Shown: positions 9,554-17,718 of the stretch, one piece after another | Position numbering within the stretch: the stretch's first letter is position 1 | Layout of the letters: each line of letters starts with the position of its first letter | Assembly (NCBI GenBank): GCA_021741205.1 | Contig: JAIOYI010000005.1 | Span: forward strand, 1 to 64,000 | Direction of reading: 5' to 3' | DNA: 64,000 nt | DNA from: Emcibacter sp. | Lineage (GTDB): Bacteria; Pseudomonadota; Alphaproteobacteria; Sphingomonadales; Emcibacteraceae | The notes under the pieces: generated by a model | Told to the model about the DNA's origin: nothing | The model's input: the letters and a program-made list of their open reading frames with translations, nothing else | The model's database searches: none | Position numbers and translations under genes: made by a program

Positions 9554-10897
9554 ATGGCGTCAGCAGCTGAACAATTAGCAGCGAATATGAATTTAGGAGC
9601 CTTTTCAAAGGCAACTGAATTGAAAAAACGCATTTGGTTTACCTTGTTTGCTCTTATTGCTTATCGTTTGGGGACTTATGTCCCTCTGCCTGGTATTAAT
9701 CCTGTTGAACTTGCCCGTATGTTTGAACAAAATCAAAAGGGTATTTTGGGGATGCTCGATTTGTTTAATGGTGGAGCCATTCAGCGGATGAGCGTTTTTG
9801 CGCTAGGTATTATGCCTTATATCTCGGCCTCTATCATTATGCAATTGATGACCTCTATTTCTCCTGCTATGGGTGCATTGAAAAAAGAGGGTGAGGCGGG
9901 CCGTCAAAAAATTAATCAATATACGCGTTATGGTACGGTTGTCCTGACAATTGTACAGGGCTATGCCATTGCTACAAGCATGCAGTCTAGCGGTATCGCC
10001 CTTGATGGTGGCGGTTTGTTCTTTATTGCAACAACTGTTATTACGCTGCTTGGCGGAACATTGTTGTTGATGTGGATGGGGGAACAGATTACGGCACGGG
10101 GTGTGGGTAACGGTATTTCCCTAATAATCTTTTCTGGTATTGTTGCTGAGCTACCAACGGCTATTGTCAGCACATTAGAACTAAGCTCTAAAGGTCAATT
10201 AGGAGGCCCATTCGTCATTGTTGGCCTGATTATTATGGTTATTGCCGTGATTGCTTTTATTGTTTTTATTGAACGTGCACAACGCCGTTTGTTGATCCAA
10301 TATCCAAAGCGTCAAACCGCAACGGGTGCCGCTAAGGGTGAACAGTCTCATATGCCTATGAAGCTGAATACGGCAGGGGTTATTCCCCCTATTTTTGCGT
10401 CATCCCTACTGTTGATGCCTATGACGGTTGCGGGTTTTGCTGCCGATGGTGGCCCAGAATGGATGACAACCGTTACGACCTTACTTGGCCCAGGGCAGCC
10501 CCTTTATATGGCATTCTATGCTGCGGGTATTATATTTTTCTGCTTTTTTTATACGGCTATTCAGTTTAATCCCGAAGAAACGGCTGATAATCTGAAAAAA
10601 TATGGTGGTTTCATTCCGGGTATTCGTCCAGGCAAGAGTACAGCTAATTATCTTGACTTTGTCTTGACAAGATTAACGGTTGTTGGCGCACTTTACTTAA
10701 CACTCGTTTGTTTGCTTCCAGAAGTTCTTCGGTCAAAATACAGCATTCCTTTTTACTTTGGTGGTACATCCTTGTTGATTGTCGTGAGTGTTACGATGGA
10801 TACTGTAGGACAAATTCATAGCCATTTGATGGCCCATCAGTATGAAGGACTTTTGAAAAAATCCAAAATCAGAGGCAAGGGGAAAAGACGCAAATGA
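9554..10897 (+). CDS. secY: Preprotein translocase channel subunit SecY
   Basis: 447 residues with about ten hydrophobic segments, the expected SecY length and topology. Seen motifs: LGTYVPLPGI near TM1, MPYISASIIMQL (TM2), the cytoplasmic loop RRLLIQYPKR, and the C-terminal region with IPGIRPGKSTANYL. SecY forms the inner-membrane protein-conducting channel. Its stop overlaps the adk start (ATGA), so the two are probably translationally coupled. Confidence 0.97.
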   Translation: MASAAEQLAANMNLGAFSKATELKKRIWFTLFALIAYRLGTYVPLPGINPVELARMFEQNQKGILGMLDLFNGGAIQRMSVFALGIMPYISASIIMQLMTSISPAMGALKKEGEAGRQKINQYTRYGTVVLTIVQGYAIATSMQSSGIALDGGGLFFIATTVITLLGGTLLLMWMGEQITARGVGNGISLIIFSGIVAELPTAIVSTLELSSKGQLGGPFVIVGLIIMVIAVIAFIVFIERAQRRLLIQYPKRQTATGAAKGEQSHMPMKLNTAGVIPPIFASSLLLMPMTVAGFAADGGPEWMTTVTTLLGPGQPLYMAFYAAGIIFFCFFYTAIQFNPEETADNLKKYGGFIPGIRPGKSTANYLDFVLTRLTVVGALYLTLVCLLPEVLRSKYSIPFYFGGTSLLIVVSVTMDTVGQIHSHLMAHQYEGLLKKSKIRGKGKRRK

Positions 10898-11544
10898 TCG
10901 TTATACTACTTGGTCCTCCTGGTGCGGGAAAAGGTACCCAAGCCACACGCATTATGGAAAAGAATGGTCTTGTTCAGCTGTCAACTGGTGACATGCTTAG
11001 AGCGGCTGTGGCGGCCAAGACGGCGGTTGGAATAAAAGCCAAAGAATTTATGGATTCTGGCAAACTTGTCACCGATGAAATTGTGATCGGTATCATTGCA
11101 GACAGAATAGAAGAAGATGATTGTCGCCAAGGTTTTCTGCTGGATGGTTTTCCACGTACTTTGGCTCAGGCAGAGGCTTTGGACAAACTTTTAACAAATA
11201 AGAACCTGAAGGTCGATGCTGTTATCGAAATGAAGGTAAATGACGAATCTCTTGTTGACCGAATTACGGGGCGCTATACTTGCGCTCATTGTAATATGGG
11301 TTATCATGATACTAACCTCAAACCACAAAAGGCTGGCGTGTGTGACAGTTGTGGTTCTACGAATTTCAATCGTCGGTCAGATGACAACCGTAAAACCGTT
11401 GTTGCTCGACTGGCAACTTATCACGCACAAACGGCTCCTTTGCTGCCTTTTTATAAGGAAAAAGGGGTTTTGAGAACTATTGATGGAATGGCTAATATTG
11501 ATGATGTTACCATTCAAATAAATAACGTATTAAGTAAGCTCTAG
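10894..11544 (+). CDS. adk: Adenylate kinase
   Basis: 216 residues, long-type enzyme interconverting ATP + AMP and 2 ADP. P-loop GPPGAGKGTQA at residues 7-17; AMP-site DGFPRT near residue 86. The LID contains four cysteines (YTCAHC ... VCDSCGS), so it probably holds a structural zinc as in many Gram-positive and some proteobacterial enzymes. Overlaps secY by 4 nt. A 146-nt gap with a promoter follows. Confidence 0.97.
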   Translation: MIVILLGPPGAGKGTQATRIMEKNGLVQLSTGDMLRAAVAAKTAVGIKAKEFMDSGKLVTDEIVIGIIADRIEEDDCRQGFLLDGFPRTLAQAEALDKLLTNKNLKVDAVIEMKVNDESLVDRITGRYTCAHCNMGYHDTNLKPQKAGVCDSCGSTNFNRRSDDNRKTVVARLATYHAQTAPLLPFYKEKGVLRTIDGMANIDDVTIQINNVLSKL

Positions 11545-11584
11545 AAATTTTAGAAAAAAACTTATTAAAGTTTTATCTCTATGG

Positions 11585-11612
11585 TTGACTGGAGACTTTT
11601 AATACATATAAT
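11585..11612 (+). promoter_or_regulatory. Sigma-70-type promoter for rpsM-rpsK-rpoA-rplQ
   Basis: TTGACT (11585-11590) and a perfect TATAAT (11607-11612) are separated by 16 nt, in the 146-nt gap between adk and rpsM. Two more TTGACT copies occur at 11629 and 11642. This suggests the alpha operon has its own promoter besides read-through from spc. Confidence 0.65.
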
Positions 11613-11690
11613 CGCGCAACTTCAAGGGTTGACTTCACTTGTTGACTGGGATGTTTGCTGTTTAATGATTTTAGATCGGGAGAAACGATC

Positions 11691-12059
11691 GTGGCACGTA
11701 TAGCTGGCGTGAATATACCCACCGGGAAACGGGTGGAGATTGCATTGACTTATATCCATGGGATTGGTCCTGCAATATCAAAAGGAATTTGTGAGAAGGT
11801 TGGTATTAAGCCTGAAATTCGGGTTAATCAACTAAGTGATGCAGAGGTTCTTAGGATTCGTGAGACAATCGACAGTGATTGTGTTGTGGAGGGGGATCTT
11901 CGCCGGGATACGGCTATTAATATAAAGCGCCTTATGGATCTTGGTTCATATCGTGGATTACGGCACCGCAAGAAACTTCCTGTACGGGGGCAGCGCACAA
12001 GTACAAATGCGCGGACTCGTAAAGGTAAGGCTGTTGCTATTGCTGGCAAGAAGAAATAA
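11691..12059 (+). CDS. rpsM: 30S ribosomal protein S13
   Basis: 122 residues from GTG 11691 ([21 protein letters not shown]), with GGGAG 8 nt upstream at 11678-11682. An in-frame ATG at 11655 would add a non-conserved leader and is rejected. [15 protein letters not shown] and the basic tail identify S13, which bridges to the 50S subunit and contacts P-site tRNA. Confidence 0.95.
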   Translation: MARIAGVNIPTGKRVEIALTYIHGIGPAISKGICEKVGIKPEIRVNQLSDAEVLRIRETIDSDCVVEGDLRRDTAINIKRLMDLGSYRGLRHRKKLPVRGQRTSTNARTRKGKAVAIAGKKK

Positions 12060-12071
12060 GGTACCCTAGAA

Positions 12072-12458
12072 ATGGCTGAAGAAAAAAAAATAAAACGTAA
12101 AGAGCGTAAGAATATCACCAATGGCGTATGTCATGTGAATTCTACTTTCAACAATACCATTATCACCATTGCAGATGCTCAGGGAAATGCTATTTCTTGG
12201 TCAACGGCTGGTGTTATGGGCTTTAAAGGATCTCGTAAATCCACACCATATGCAGCACAGATGGCTGCTGAGGATGCAGGTAAAAAGGCCCAAGAGCATG
12301 GTATGAAAACGCTTGAGGTAGAAGTGAAGGGGCCGGGTTCAGGACGTGAATCAGCTCTTCGTGCATTGCAGGCAATTGGATTTACGATTACAACAATTCG
12401 TGACGTAACACCTATTCCCCACAATGGATGCCGTGCGCCAAAACGTCGTAGGGTATAA
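12072..12458 (+). CDS. rpsK: 30S ribosomal protein S11
   Basis: 128 residues; the conserved [15 protein letters not shown] start and the end [18 protein letters not shown] are diagnostic. S11 forms part of the 30S platform. A 99-nt gap with a hairpin separates it from rpoA. Confidence 0.97.
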   Translation: MAEEKKIKRKERKNITNGVCHVNSTFNNTIITIADAQGNAISWSTAGVMGFKGSRKSTPYAAQMAAEDAGKKAQEHGMKTLEVEVKGPGSGRESALRALQAIGFTITTIRDVTPIPHNGCRAPKRRRV

Positions 12459-12469
12459 TATATTGAATT

Positions 12470-12499
12470 ATTCCTGTTGTTGCTAAGAGCAGCAGGAAT
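12470..12499 (+). other. Hairpin between rpsK and rpoA
   Basis: A 12-bp stem (12470-12481 with 12488-12499) of ATTCCTG and its inverse, extended by five more pairs of which two are G-U, closed by a 6-nt loop. No T-run follows. It could tune the ratio of rpoA to ribosomal-protein mRNA by processing or pausing; inferred only. Confidence 0.45.
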
Positions 12500-12557
12500 T
12501 TATAGAATTTTCTATTAATACAGATAATTTGACCAGAAAGTTACGAGGATTTGAACC

Positions 12558-13574
12558 GTGATCCAGAAGAATTGGCAGGAATTAATAAAACCATCTACTC
12601 TTGACATCAAGCAGGTTGGTGAAGAGCGTCGGAAGGTTACAATCGTAGCAGAGCCACTTGAACGTGGTTATGGCATGACTTTGGGCAATTCTTTGCGCCG
12701 TGTGTTATTGTCATCCCTTCAGGGTGCTGCTGTAACTTCTATTCATATTGATAATGTGCTACACGAATTTTCATCTATTCCCGGCGTTCGGGAAGATGTG
12801 ACGGATGTTGTGCTGAACATCAAGAAGATAGCTGTTGAAATGGAAGGTGCAGACAAAAAGCGCCTAACGCTTCGGGCAACAGGTCCTGGTGAAGTGACCG
12901 CTGGTCAGATTAGTGAAGTAGCCGATGTTACAATTCACAATCCTGATCTTGTCATTTGTACCTTGGATGATGGGGCAGAGCTTCGTATGGAACTGACGGT
13001 TGAAACAGGCAAGGGCTATGTTGCCGCCGTTAATAATCGCCCAGAAGATGCGCCGATTGGTCTTATCCCAGTGGACAGTCTGTTTAGTCCAGTGACAAAG
13101 GTTAGTTACCGGGTTGAAAATACCCGTGAAGGCCAGATATTGGATTATGATAAATTGATCATGACCATTGAAACAGATGGTACAGTAACACCTGAAGATG
13201 CCTTAGCCTATTCTGCGCGTATTTTGCAGGATCAACTTCAGACATTTATCAATTTTGCTGAACCAGAAGATGTTACGGCTGAAAAAGAATCAGATGGCCC
13301 TGACTTCAATCGTAATCTGCTGCGTCGTGTTGACGAACTGGAATTGTCTGTGCGTTCTGCAAATTGTCTGAAAAATGACAATATTGTTTATATTGGTGAC
13401 CTTGTTCGTAAGTCAGAAGCAGAAATGCTTCGTACACCGAATTTTGGCCGTAAATCATTGAATGAGATCAAAGAAGTACTTTCCACAATGGGACTGCGTC
13501 TTGGTATGGATAACCCCGGTTGGCCACCAGAAAATATTGACGAGCTTGTCAAGAAAATGGAACAGGAATTCTAA
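12558..13574 (+). CDS. rpoA: DNA-directed RNA polymerase alpha subunit
   Basis: 338 residues from a GTG start. The N-terminal assembly domain shows [18 protein letters not shown]; a linker follows near residue 235, and the C-terminal DNA-binding domain contains [38 protein letters not shown]. The C-terminal domain contacts UP elements and activators. Full length and ordinary. Confidence 0.97.
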   Translation: MIQKNWQELIKPSTLDIKQVGEERRKVTIVAEPLERGYGMTLGNSLRRVLLSSLQGAAVTSIHIDNVLHEFSSIPGVREDVTDVVLNIKKIAVEMEGADKKRLTLRATGPGEVTAGQISEVADVTIHNPDLVICTLDDGAELRMELTVETGKGYVAAVNNRPEDAPIGLIPVDSLFSPVTKVSYRVENTREGQILDYDKLIMTIETDGTVTPEDALAYSARILQDQLQTFINFAEPEDVTAEKESDGPDFNRNLLRRVDELELSVRSANCLKNDNIVYIGDLVRKSEAEMLRTPNFGRKSLNEIKEVLSTMGLRLGMDNPGWPPENIDELVKKMEQEF

Positions 13575-13634
13575 TTTTAGATTTTAATTGGGTAGGGTCT
13601 TAGATAAAAGATACCACCTTTAGGAGTAAGAGAT

Positions 13635-14063
13635 ATGCGCCATCGTAGAGCTGGGCGTAAGCTGAATAAAACAAGTTCACATCGTAAAGCGATGTTTGCT
13701 AATATGGCGAGTGCCCTCATAAAGCACGAGCAGATTGTAACAACTTTGCCTAAGGCAAAAGAATTACGTCCTATTGTGGAGCGTTTGATTACATTGGGTA
13801 AAAGAGGTTCTCTTCATGCCCGTCGTCAGGCCGCCTCAAAATTGCCAGAGACAGATAGAGAAATTGTTCAAAAATTATTTGATGTATTGGCAGAACGGTA
13901 TAAGGAACGTAACGGCGGTTATGCTCGGATACTTAAGGCTGGTTTCCGTCATGGTGATGCGGCACCTGTTGCTGTTATTGAGCTTGTTGATCGTGATGTT
14001 GAAGCCAAAGGCAAAGACAGCGGCCCTGTACAGGAATTTGTTGAAGACACTGAAGCAGCATAA
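13635..14063 (+). CDS. rplQ: 50S ribosomal protein L17
   Basis: 142 residues. [20 protein letters not shown] and [22 protein letters not shown] identify L17. Last gene of the ribosomal cluster; a strong terminator follows 28 nt downstream. Confidence 0.97.
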   Translation: MRHRRAGRKLNKTSSHRKAMFANMASALIKHEQIVTTLPKAKELRPIVERLITLGKRGSLHARRQAASKLPETDREIVQKLFDVLAERYKERNGGYARILKAGFRHGDAAPVAVIELVDRDVEAKGKDSGPVQEFVEDTEAA

Positions 14064-14091
14064 CATGTTGTATGAAATAAGACATTAATGA

Positions 14092-14117
14092 AGCAGCCCA
14101 AGCGGGCTGCTTTTTTA
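14092..14117 (+). terminator. Intrinsic terminator ending the ribosomal operon
   Basis: Perfect 8-bp stem AGCAGCCC / GGGCTGCT (14092-14099 and 14104-14111) with a 4-nt loop and a T-run directly after. Confidence 0.9.
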
Positions 14118-14139
14118 TTGTTTGTTCAGCGTTTTTAAC

Positions 14140-14167
14140 TTGCGATAGAAATAGCAGTTTATATAAT
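14140..14167 (+). promoter_or_regulatory. Sigma-70-type promoter for the aldolase gene
   Basis: TTGCGA (14140-14145), a 16-nt spacer and TATAAT (14162-14167), about 44 nt before the ATG at 14211. Confidence 0.55.
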
Positions 14168-14210
14168 CATCTAAATTATTTTCTAAATTATAACCTCAAG
14201 GATTAATCTT

Positions 14211-15278
14211 ATGGCACTTAAACCTGGCGTCGTGAGCGGCGAAGACTATCAGGAACTCGTTCAAGCTTGTAAGAAGGGTGGCTATGCACTTGCTGCGGTG
14301 AATTGCGTTGGAACAAACAGCGTTAATGCAGCTATGGAAGCTGCGGCGAATAATAACAGTGATATTATTATCCAGTTTTCTAATGGTGGTGCGGAATTCT
14401 TTGCTGGTCAGGGATTGAAAGATAGTTTTCAGGCCAAGGTTTTGGGAGCTGTGTCTGCCGCTCAACATGTTCATCTTCTTGCCGAGCATTATGGCATTTG
14501 TGTGGTGCTGCATACGGATCATGCTAATAGAAAATTGGTGCCGTGGGTCGATGCCTTAATTGATCATTCCGAGGTATATTATAAGGCTCATGGGCGACCT
14601 TTATATACCTCTCATATGCTGGATTTATCCGAAGAGGATATTGATAAGAATCTCAATGAATGTGTACGGGTTTTGAAACGTATGGCACCTCTTGGTATGA
14701 GCTTGGAGATTGAGCTTGGTATTACGGGTGGTGAAGAAGATGGGGTCGGTCATGAGGTTGATGAACATGCCGACAATTCTCATCTTTACACCCAGCCAGA
14801 GGATGTGCTGAAGGCTTATGAGATGTTATCGTCTCTTGGACATTTCTCTGTTGCGGCGTCTTTTGGTAATGTTCACGGTGTTTATAAACCCGGTAACGTA
14901 CAACTAAGACCCGAGATATTACGCAACAGCCAGTCGCTCGTGACAAAAACCCACAATACGCCCCATAATCCCTTGAACCTAGTTTTTCATGGGGGGTCTG
15001 GCTCTGAAAAAGAAAAAATTGCAGAGGCACTGACTTATGGTGTGTTTAAAATGAATATTGATACGGACACACAATTTGCTTTTTCAGAGTCTGTAGGTCA
15101 ATATGTGGAAGCTAATATGAAGGCGTTCCAGTATCAAATTGATCCTGTTGATGGGACACCTTACAAGAAACAATATGATCCTCGTAAATGGCTTCGTGCT
15201 GCAGAAAAAGGATTTGTTGCGCGCCTTGATGAGGCTATCTTGGATCTTGGTTCAAAGGGTAAAACACTGGCTAAATAA
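14211..15278 (+). CDS. fba: Class II fructose-bisphosphate aldolase
   Basis: 355 residues, close in length and sequence to the E. coli FbaA type. It reversibly splits fructose 1,6-bisphosphate into glyceraldehyde 3-phosphate and dihydroxyacetone phosphate in the cytosol. Visible: LAAVNCVGTNSVNAAMEAA, zinc-ligand region VVLHTDHANRK with the catalytic Asp, EIELGITGGEEDGV, NVHGVYKPGNV and the phosphate-binding LVFHGGSGSE. Monocistronic, with its own promoter. The final codons and stop form the first copy of a 12-bp tandem repeat that runs into the convergent kinase gene. Confidence 0.96.
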   Translation: MALKPGVVSGEDYQELVQACKKGGYALAAVNCVGTNSVNAAMEAAANNNSDIIIQFSNGGAEFFAGQGLKDSFQAKVLGAVSAAQHVHLLAEHYGICVVLHTDHANRKLVPWVDALIDHSEVYYKAHGRPLYTSHMLDLSEEDIDKNLNECVRVLKRMAPLGMSLEIELGITGGEEDGVGHEVDEHADNSHLYTQPEDVLKAYEMLSSLGHFSVAASFGNVHGVYKPGNVQLRPEILRNSQSLVTKTHNTPHNPLNLVFHGGSGSEKEKIAEALTYGVFKMNIDTDTQFAFSESVGQYVEANMKAFQYQIDPVDGTPYKKQYDPRKWLRAAEKGFVARLDEAILDLGSKGKTLAK

Positions 15279-15312
15279 TTGGCTAAATAATTGGCTAAAT
15301 AATTGGCTAAAT
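15269..15312. repeat. Tandem 12-bp repeat at a convergent gene end
   Basis: Three exact copies of GGCTAAATAATT (15269-15304) plus a partial fourth (15305-15312). The fba stop TAA (15276-15278) lies in copy 1, and the stop of the minus-strand kinase (15307-15309) lies in copy 4. Each unit carries an in-frame stop for fba. Confidence 0.95.
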
Positions 15313-16524
15313 CTGTCCCTTGATCTTGAGAATAGAGGCAGGGAAATATAGACTGACAGTCGTTCCTTGCCCTAGTTCGCTTTCGATCTTTAGATTGCCG
15401 TTATGCATTTCCATGAATATTTTTGTCAAATGAAGTCCAAGTCCCACACCTTCATGGGCAATGAGAGAATCCGCGCGAGATTGGCCAAAGGGTTCTAAAA
15501 CCCGTTCAAGGTCTTCTTCAGGAATGCCAGAACCTGTATCTTTGACTTTTATCATAAGGCCGCCATTTTTCTTTGTGGCGGATATGGAAATTTCTCCCTT
15601 TGACGTGTACTTAATGCTGTTGGTCAACAGATTTATAAAGATTTGTTTTAATCGCTTTTCATCCGCCATGATTTCGGAAATTTCAGGATCAATGGTTATG
15701 GTAATATCGATGTCCGCGGACTCTGCACGTCCTTGAACCATGCGAACGCACCCGTCTATAATATGACTAAGGCTGAGAGGGGTAGGGTGAAATTCCATAT
15801 CACCCGTCTCAATCCGGGCAATATCTAATATGTCATTGATAATATTCAATAGATGATTTCCCGCATTATTAATATCTCGCGCATATTCTACATATTGTTC
15901 ACTACCAAGTTCACCGAATAACTGAGTTTCCATTACTTGCGAAAAGCCAATGATACCATTAAGAGGGGTGCGTAGTTCATGGCTCATATTGGCGAGAAAT
16001 GCGCTTTTTGCATGATTTGCATTCTCGGCGGCATTTTTTGCAATAATAAGATCACGGATTCTTTCCTGAATTTTTTGTTCCAAAATTTCATTTTGATGAA
16101 GCATATATTTATGGGACATCTGAACATCGAGCAAATTCCGCACTCGGGACAGTAACTCACCCGCATCAAAGGGTTTTGTTACATAGTCACGGGCGCCACT
16201 GTCTAGGGCGCGCTGGCGATAGGTTTGTGTATGTTGGGCTGTGAGCATGAGAATAGGTGGTAAGTTGTGGTCTGTAGCCTCATTCAGTTGATCCATAACG
16301 CCGTAGCCATCCAGTACGGGCATATTGATGTCAAGCAGGATAAGATCAAAGTTATGCTCTTGATGAAGTGGTAATACCTGTGTGGGATCCTGCGTGGAGA
16401 TTACGTTTTTATAGCCCATATTGGAGAGAATTTTATGTAACAACCTAAGATTGGCAGCTTCATCGTCCACGATCAATATGGGAGATTCTTTAGGGTTCAT
16501 ATTTATTGCATTGCTATGTTTCAT
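15307..16524 (-). CDS. Receiver-histidine kinase (REC-HisKA-HATPase), soluble
   Basis: 405 residues from the ATG at 16524. An ATG at 16536 is also possible, but 16524 aligns with the start of the paralogue upstream. Domain order: receiver (about 10-130, phosphoacceptor D65), coiled linker (135-175), HisKA with H182 in [17 protein letters not shown], then HATPase_c with [18 protein letters not shown] and [10 protein letters not shown]. There is no membrane segment, so it is probably a cytosolic relay kinase whose activity is gated by phosphorylation of its own receiver. Last gene of the five-gene sensory operon. Its first ~156 residues are nearly identical to those of the HD-GYP protein next to it. 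Signal and target are unknown. Confidence 0.9.
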   Translation of the reverse strand: MKHSNAINMNPKESPILIVDDEAANLRLLHKILSNMGYKNVISTQDPTQVLPLHQEHNFDLILLDINMPVLDGYGVMDQLNEATDHNLPPILMLTAQHTQTYRQRALDSGARDYVTKPFDAGELLSRVRNLLDVQMSHKYMLHQNEILEQKIQERIRDLIIAKNAAENANHAKSAFLANMSHELRTPLNGIIGFSQVMETQLFGELGSEQYVEYARDINNAGNHLLNIINDILDIARIETGDMEFHPTPLSLSHIIDGCVRMVQGRAESADIDITITIDPEISEIMADEKRLKQIFINLLTNSIKYTSKGEISISATKKNGGLMIKVKDTGSGIPEEDLERVLEPFGQSRADSLIAHEGVGLGLHLTKIFMEMHNGNLKIESELGQGTTVSLYFPASILKIKGQI

Positions 16525-16630
16525 GACCTTGCTCATTATATTCTACTGGCAGACTAAATTCCACCCAAAAGACACTGCCATTTCTTTATTGGTTTTCACT
16601 ATAGAAATTATACCATTTGTTTTCTGCATG
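16525..16630 (-). pseudogene. Decayed C-terminus of a histidine kinase
   Basis: The gap between the two receiver genes translates, with one frameshift near 16579, to NGIISIVKTNKEM then [16 protein letters not shown]. This matches the tail of the kinase at 17719-19614 (NGKIGVKSTPNQ, GSIFWIELNLSTEKKE). The spacing from this tail to the receiver start is 79 nt here and 80 nt at the intact locus, so the segment is a relic of a tandem duplication. Confidence 0.8.
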
Positions 16631-16633
16631 GGG

Positions 16634-17713
16634 TTAACTTCCTGGCTCGGCATAGGTATCTTTTATGTCGATAATTTCTGGTAAATTTTGTAAAAAAAAA
16701 TCAATTAATTTAGGATTAAAATGCTGTCCACTTTCGCTTTTTATTAAAGCTAAGGCTTTGTCCAGAGGCCATGCTTTCTTATAGGGTCTTGTTGAGACAA
16801 GGGCATCAAACACATCGGCGAGAGCGCATATTTGTCCAACTAGGGGGATATCATCGCCCTGAAGACCATTAGGATAACCTTTTCCGTTCCATTTTTCATG
16901 ATGAGTCAAGGCAATCTCACGGGCCATAATCATTAAGTCGGAATCGTCACCTTCTAGAATATCGGCACCGATTTTGGCATGACTTTGCATAATGGCCCAT
17001 TCATGGGGTTCTAATTTCCCTGGTTTAAGCAAAATGTGATCGGGAATTCCGATCTTGCCCAAATCATGCATAGGGGCTGCATTAAGAATAAGGTCACATT
17101 GTCTCATATCCATGCCAGATGCCTTGGCAAGAACCATCGAAATCTTACTCATACGTATAATATGAAAGCCTGTGTCTTCGTCTCGATATTCCGCCGCCCG
17201 TCCAAGGCAACGCACAATATGTAAACGGGTATCGGAAATAATCTGGATTCTTTCCTGAATTTTTTGTTCCAAAATTTCATTTTGATGAAGCATATATTTA
17301 TGGGACATCTGAACATCGAGCAAATTCCGCACTCGGGACAACAGCTCGCCCGCATCAAAGGGTTTTGTTACATAGTCACGGGCGCCACTATCGAGGGCGC
17401 GCTGGCGAAAGGTTTGTGTATGTTGGGCTGTAAGCACAAGAATAGGTGGTAATTTATGATTTGTTGCCTCGTTCAGTTGATCCATAACGCCGTAGCCATC
17501 CAGTACGGGCATATTGATGTCAAGTAGGATAAGATCAAAGTTATATTCTTGATGAAGTGGTAATACCTGTGTGGGATCCTGCGTGGAGATTACATTTTTA
17601 TAACCCATATTGGAGAGCATTTTTTGCAACAACCTAACATTGGTAGCCTCATCATCCACGATCAATATGGGGGATTCTTTAGGGTTCATATTTATTGTAT
17701 TGTTATTTATCAT
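16634..17713 (-). CDS. Receiver-HD-GYP cyclic-di-GMP phosphodiesterase
   Basis: 359 residues, RpfG-like. Receiver at about 10-130 with D65; coiled linker; HD-GYP domain 165-350. The metal and signature residues are intact: H216-D217 in MHDLGKIGIPD, H271-H272, and GYP at 279-281 in HHEKWNGKGYP. The family hydrolyses cyclic di-GMP, so phosphorylation of the receiver should alter the pool of this second messenger. Located 5 nt downstream of the membrane kinase gene, which makes that kinase the likely phosphodonor. Nearby flagellar genes make motility a plausible output, but that is inference. Confidence 0.93.
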   Translation of the reverse strand: MINNNTINMNPKESPILIVDDEATNVRLLQKMLSNMGYKNVISTQDPTQVLPLHQEYNFDLILLDINMPVLDGYGVMDQLNEATNHKLPPILVLTAQHTQTFRQRALDSGARDYVTKPFDAGELLSRVRNLLDVQMSHKYMLHQNEILEQKIQERIQIISDTRLHIVRCLGRAAEYRDEDTGFHIIRMSKISMVLAKASGMDMRQCDLILNAAPMHDLGKIGIPDHILLKPGKLEPHEWAIMQSHAKIGADILEGDDSDLMIMAREIALTHHEKWNGKGYPNGLQGDDIPLVGQICALADVFDALVSTRPYKKAWPLDKALALIKSESGQHFNPKLIDFFLQNLPEIIDIKDTYAEPGS

Positions 17714-17718
17714 TTATC

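Noticed and set aside
14722-15030. Open frames inside fba on the other strand
   Set aside because: They mirror the codon bias of fba, have no ribosome-binding site and resemble nothing.
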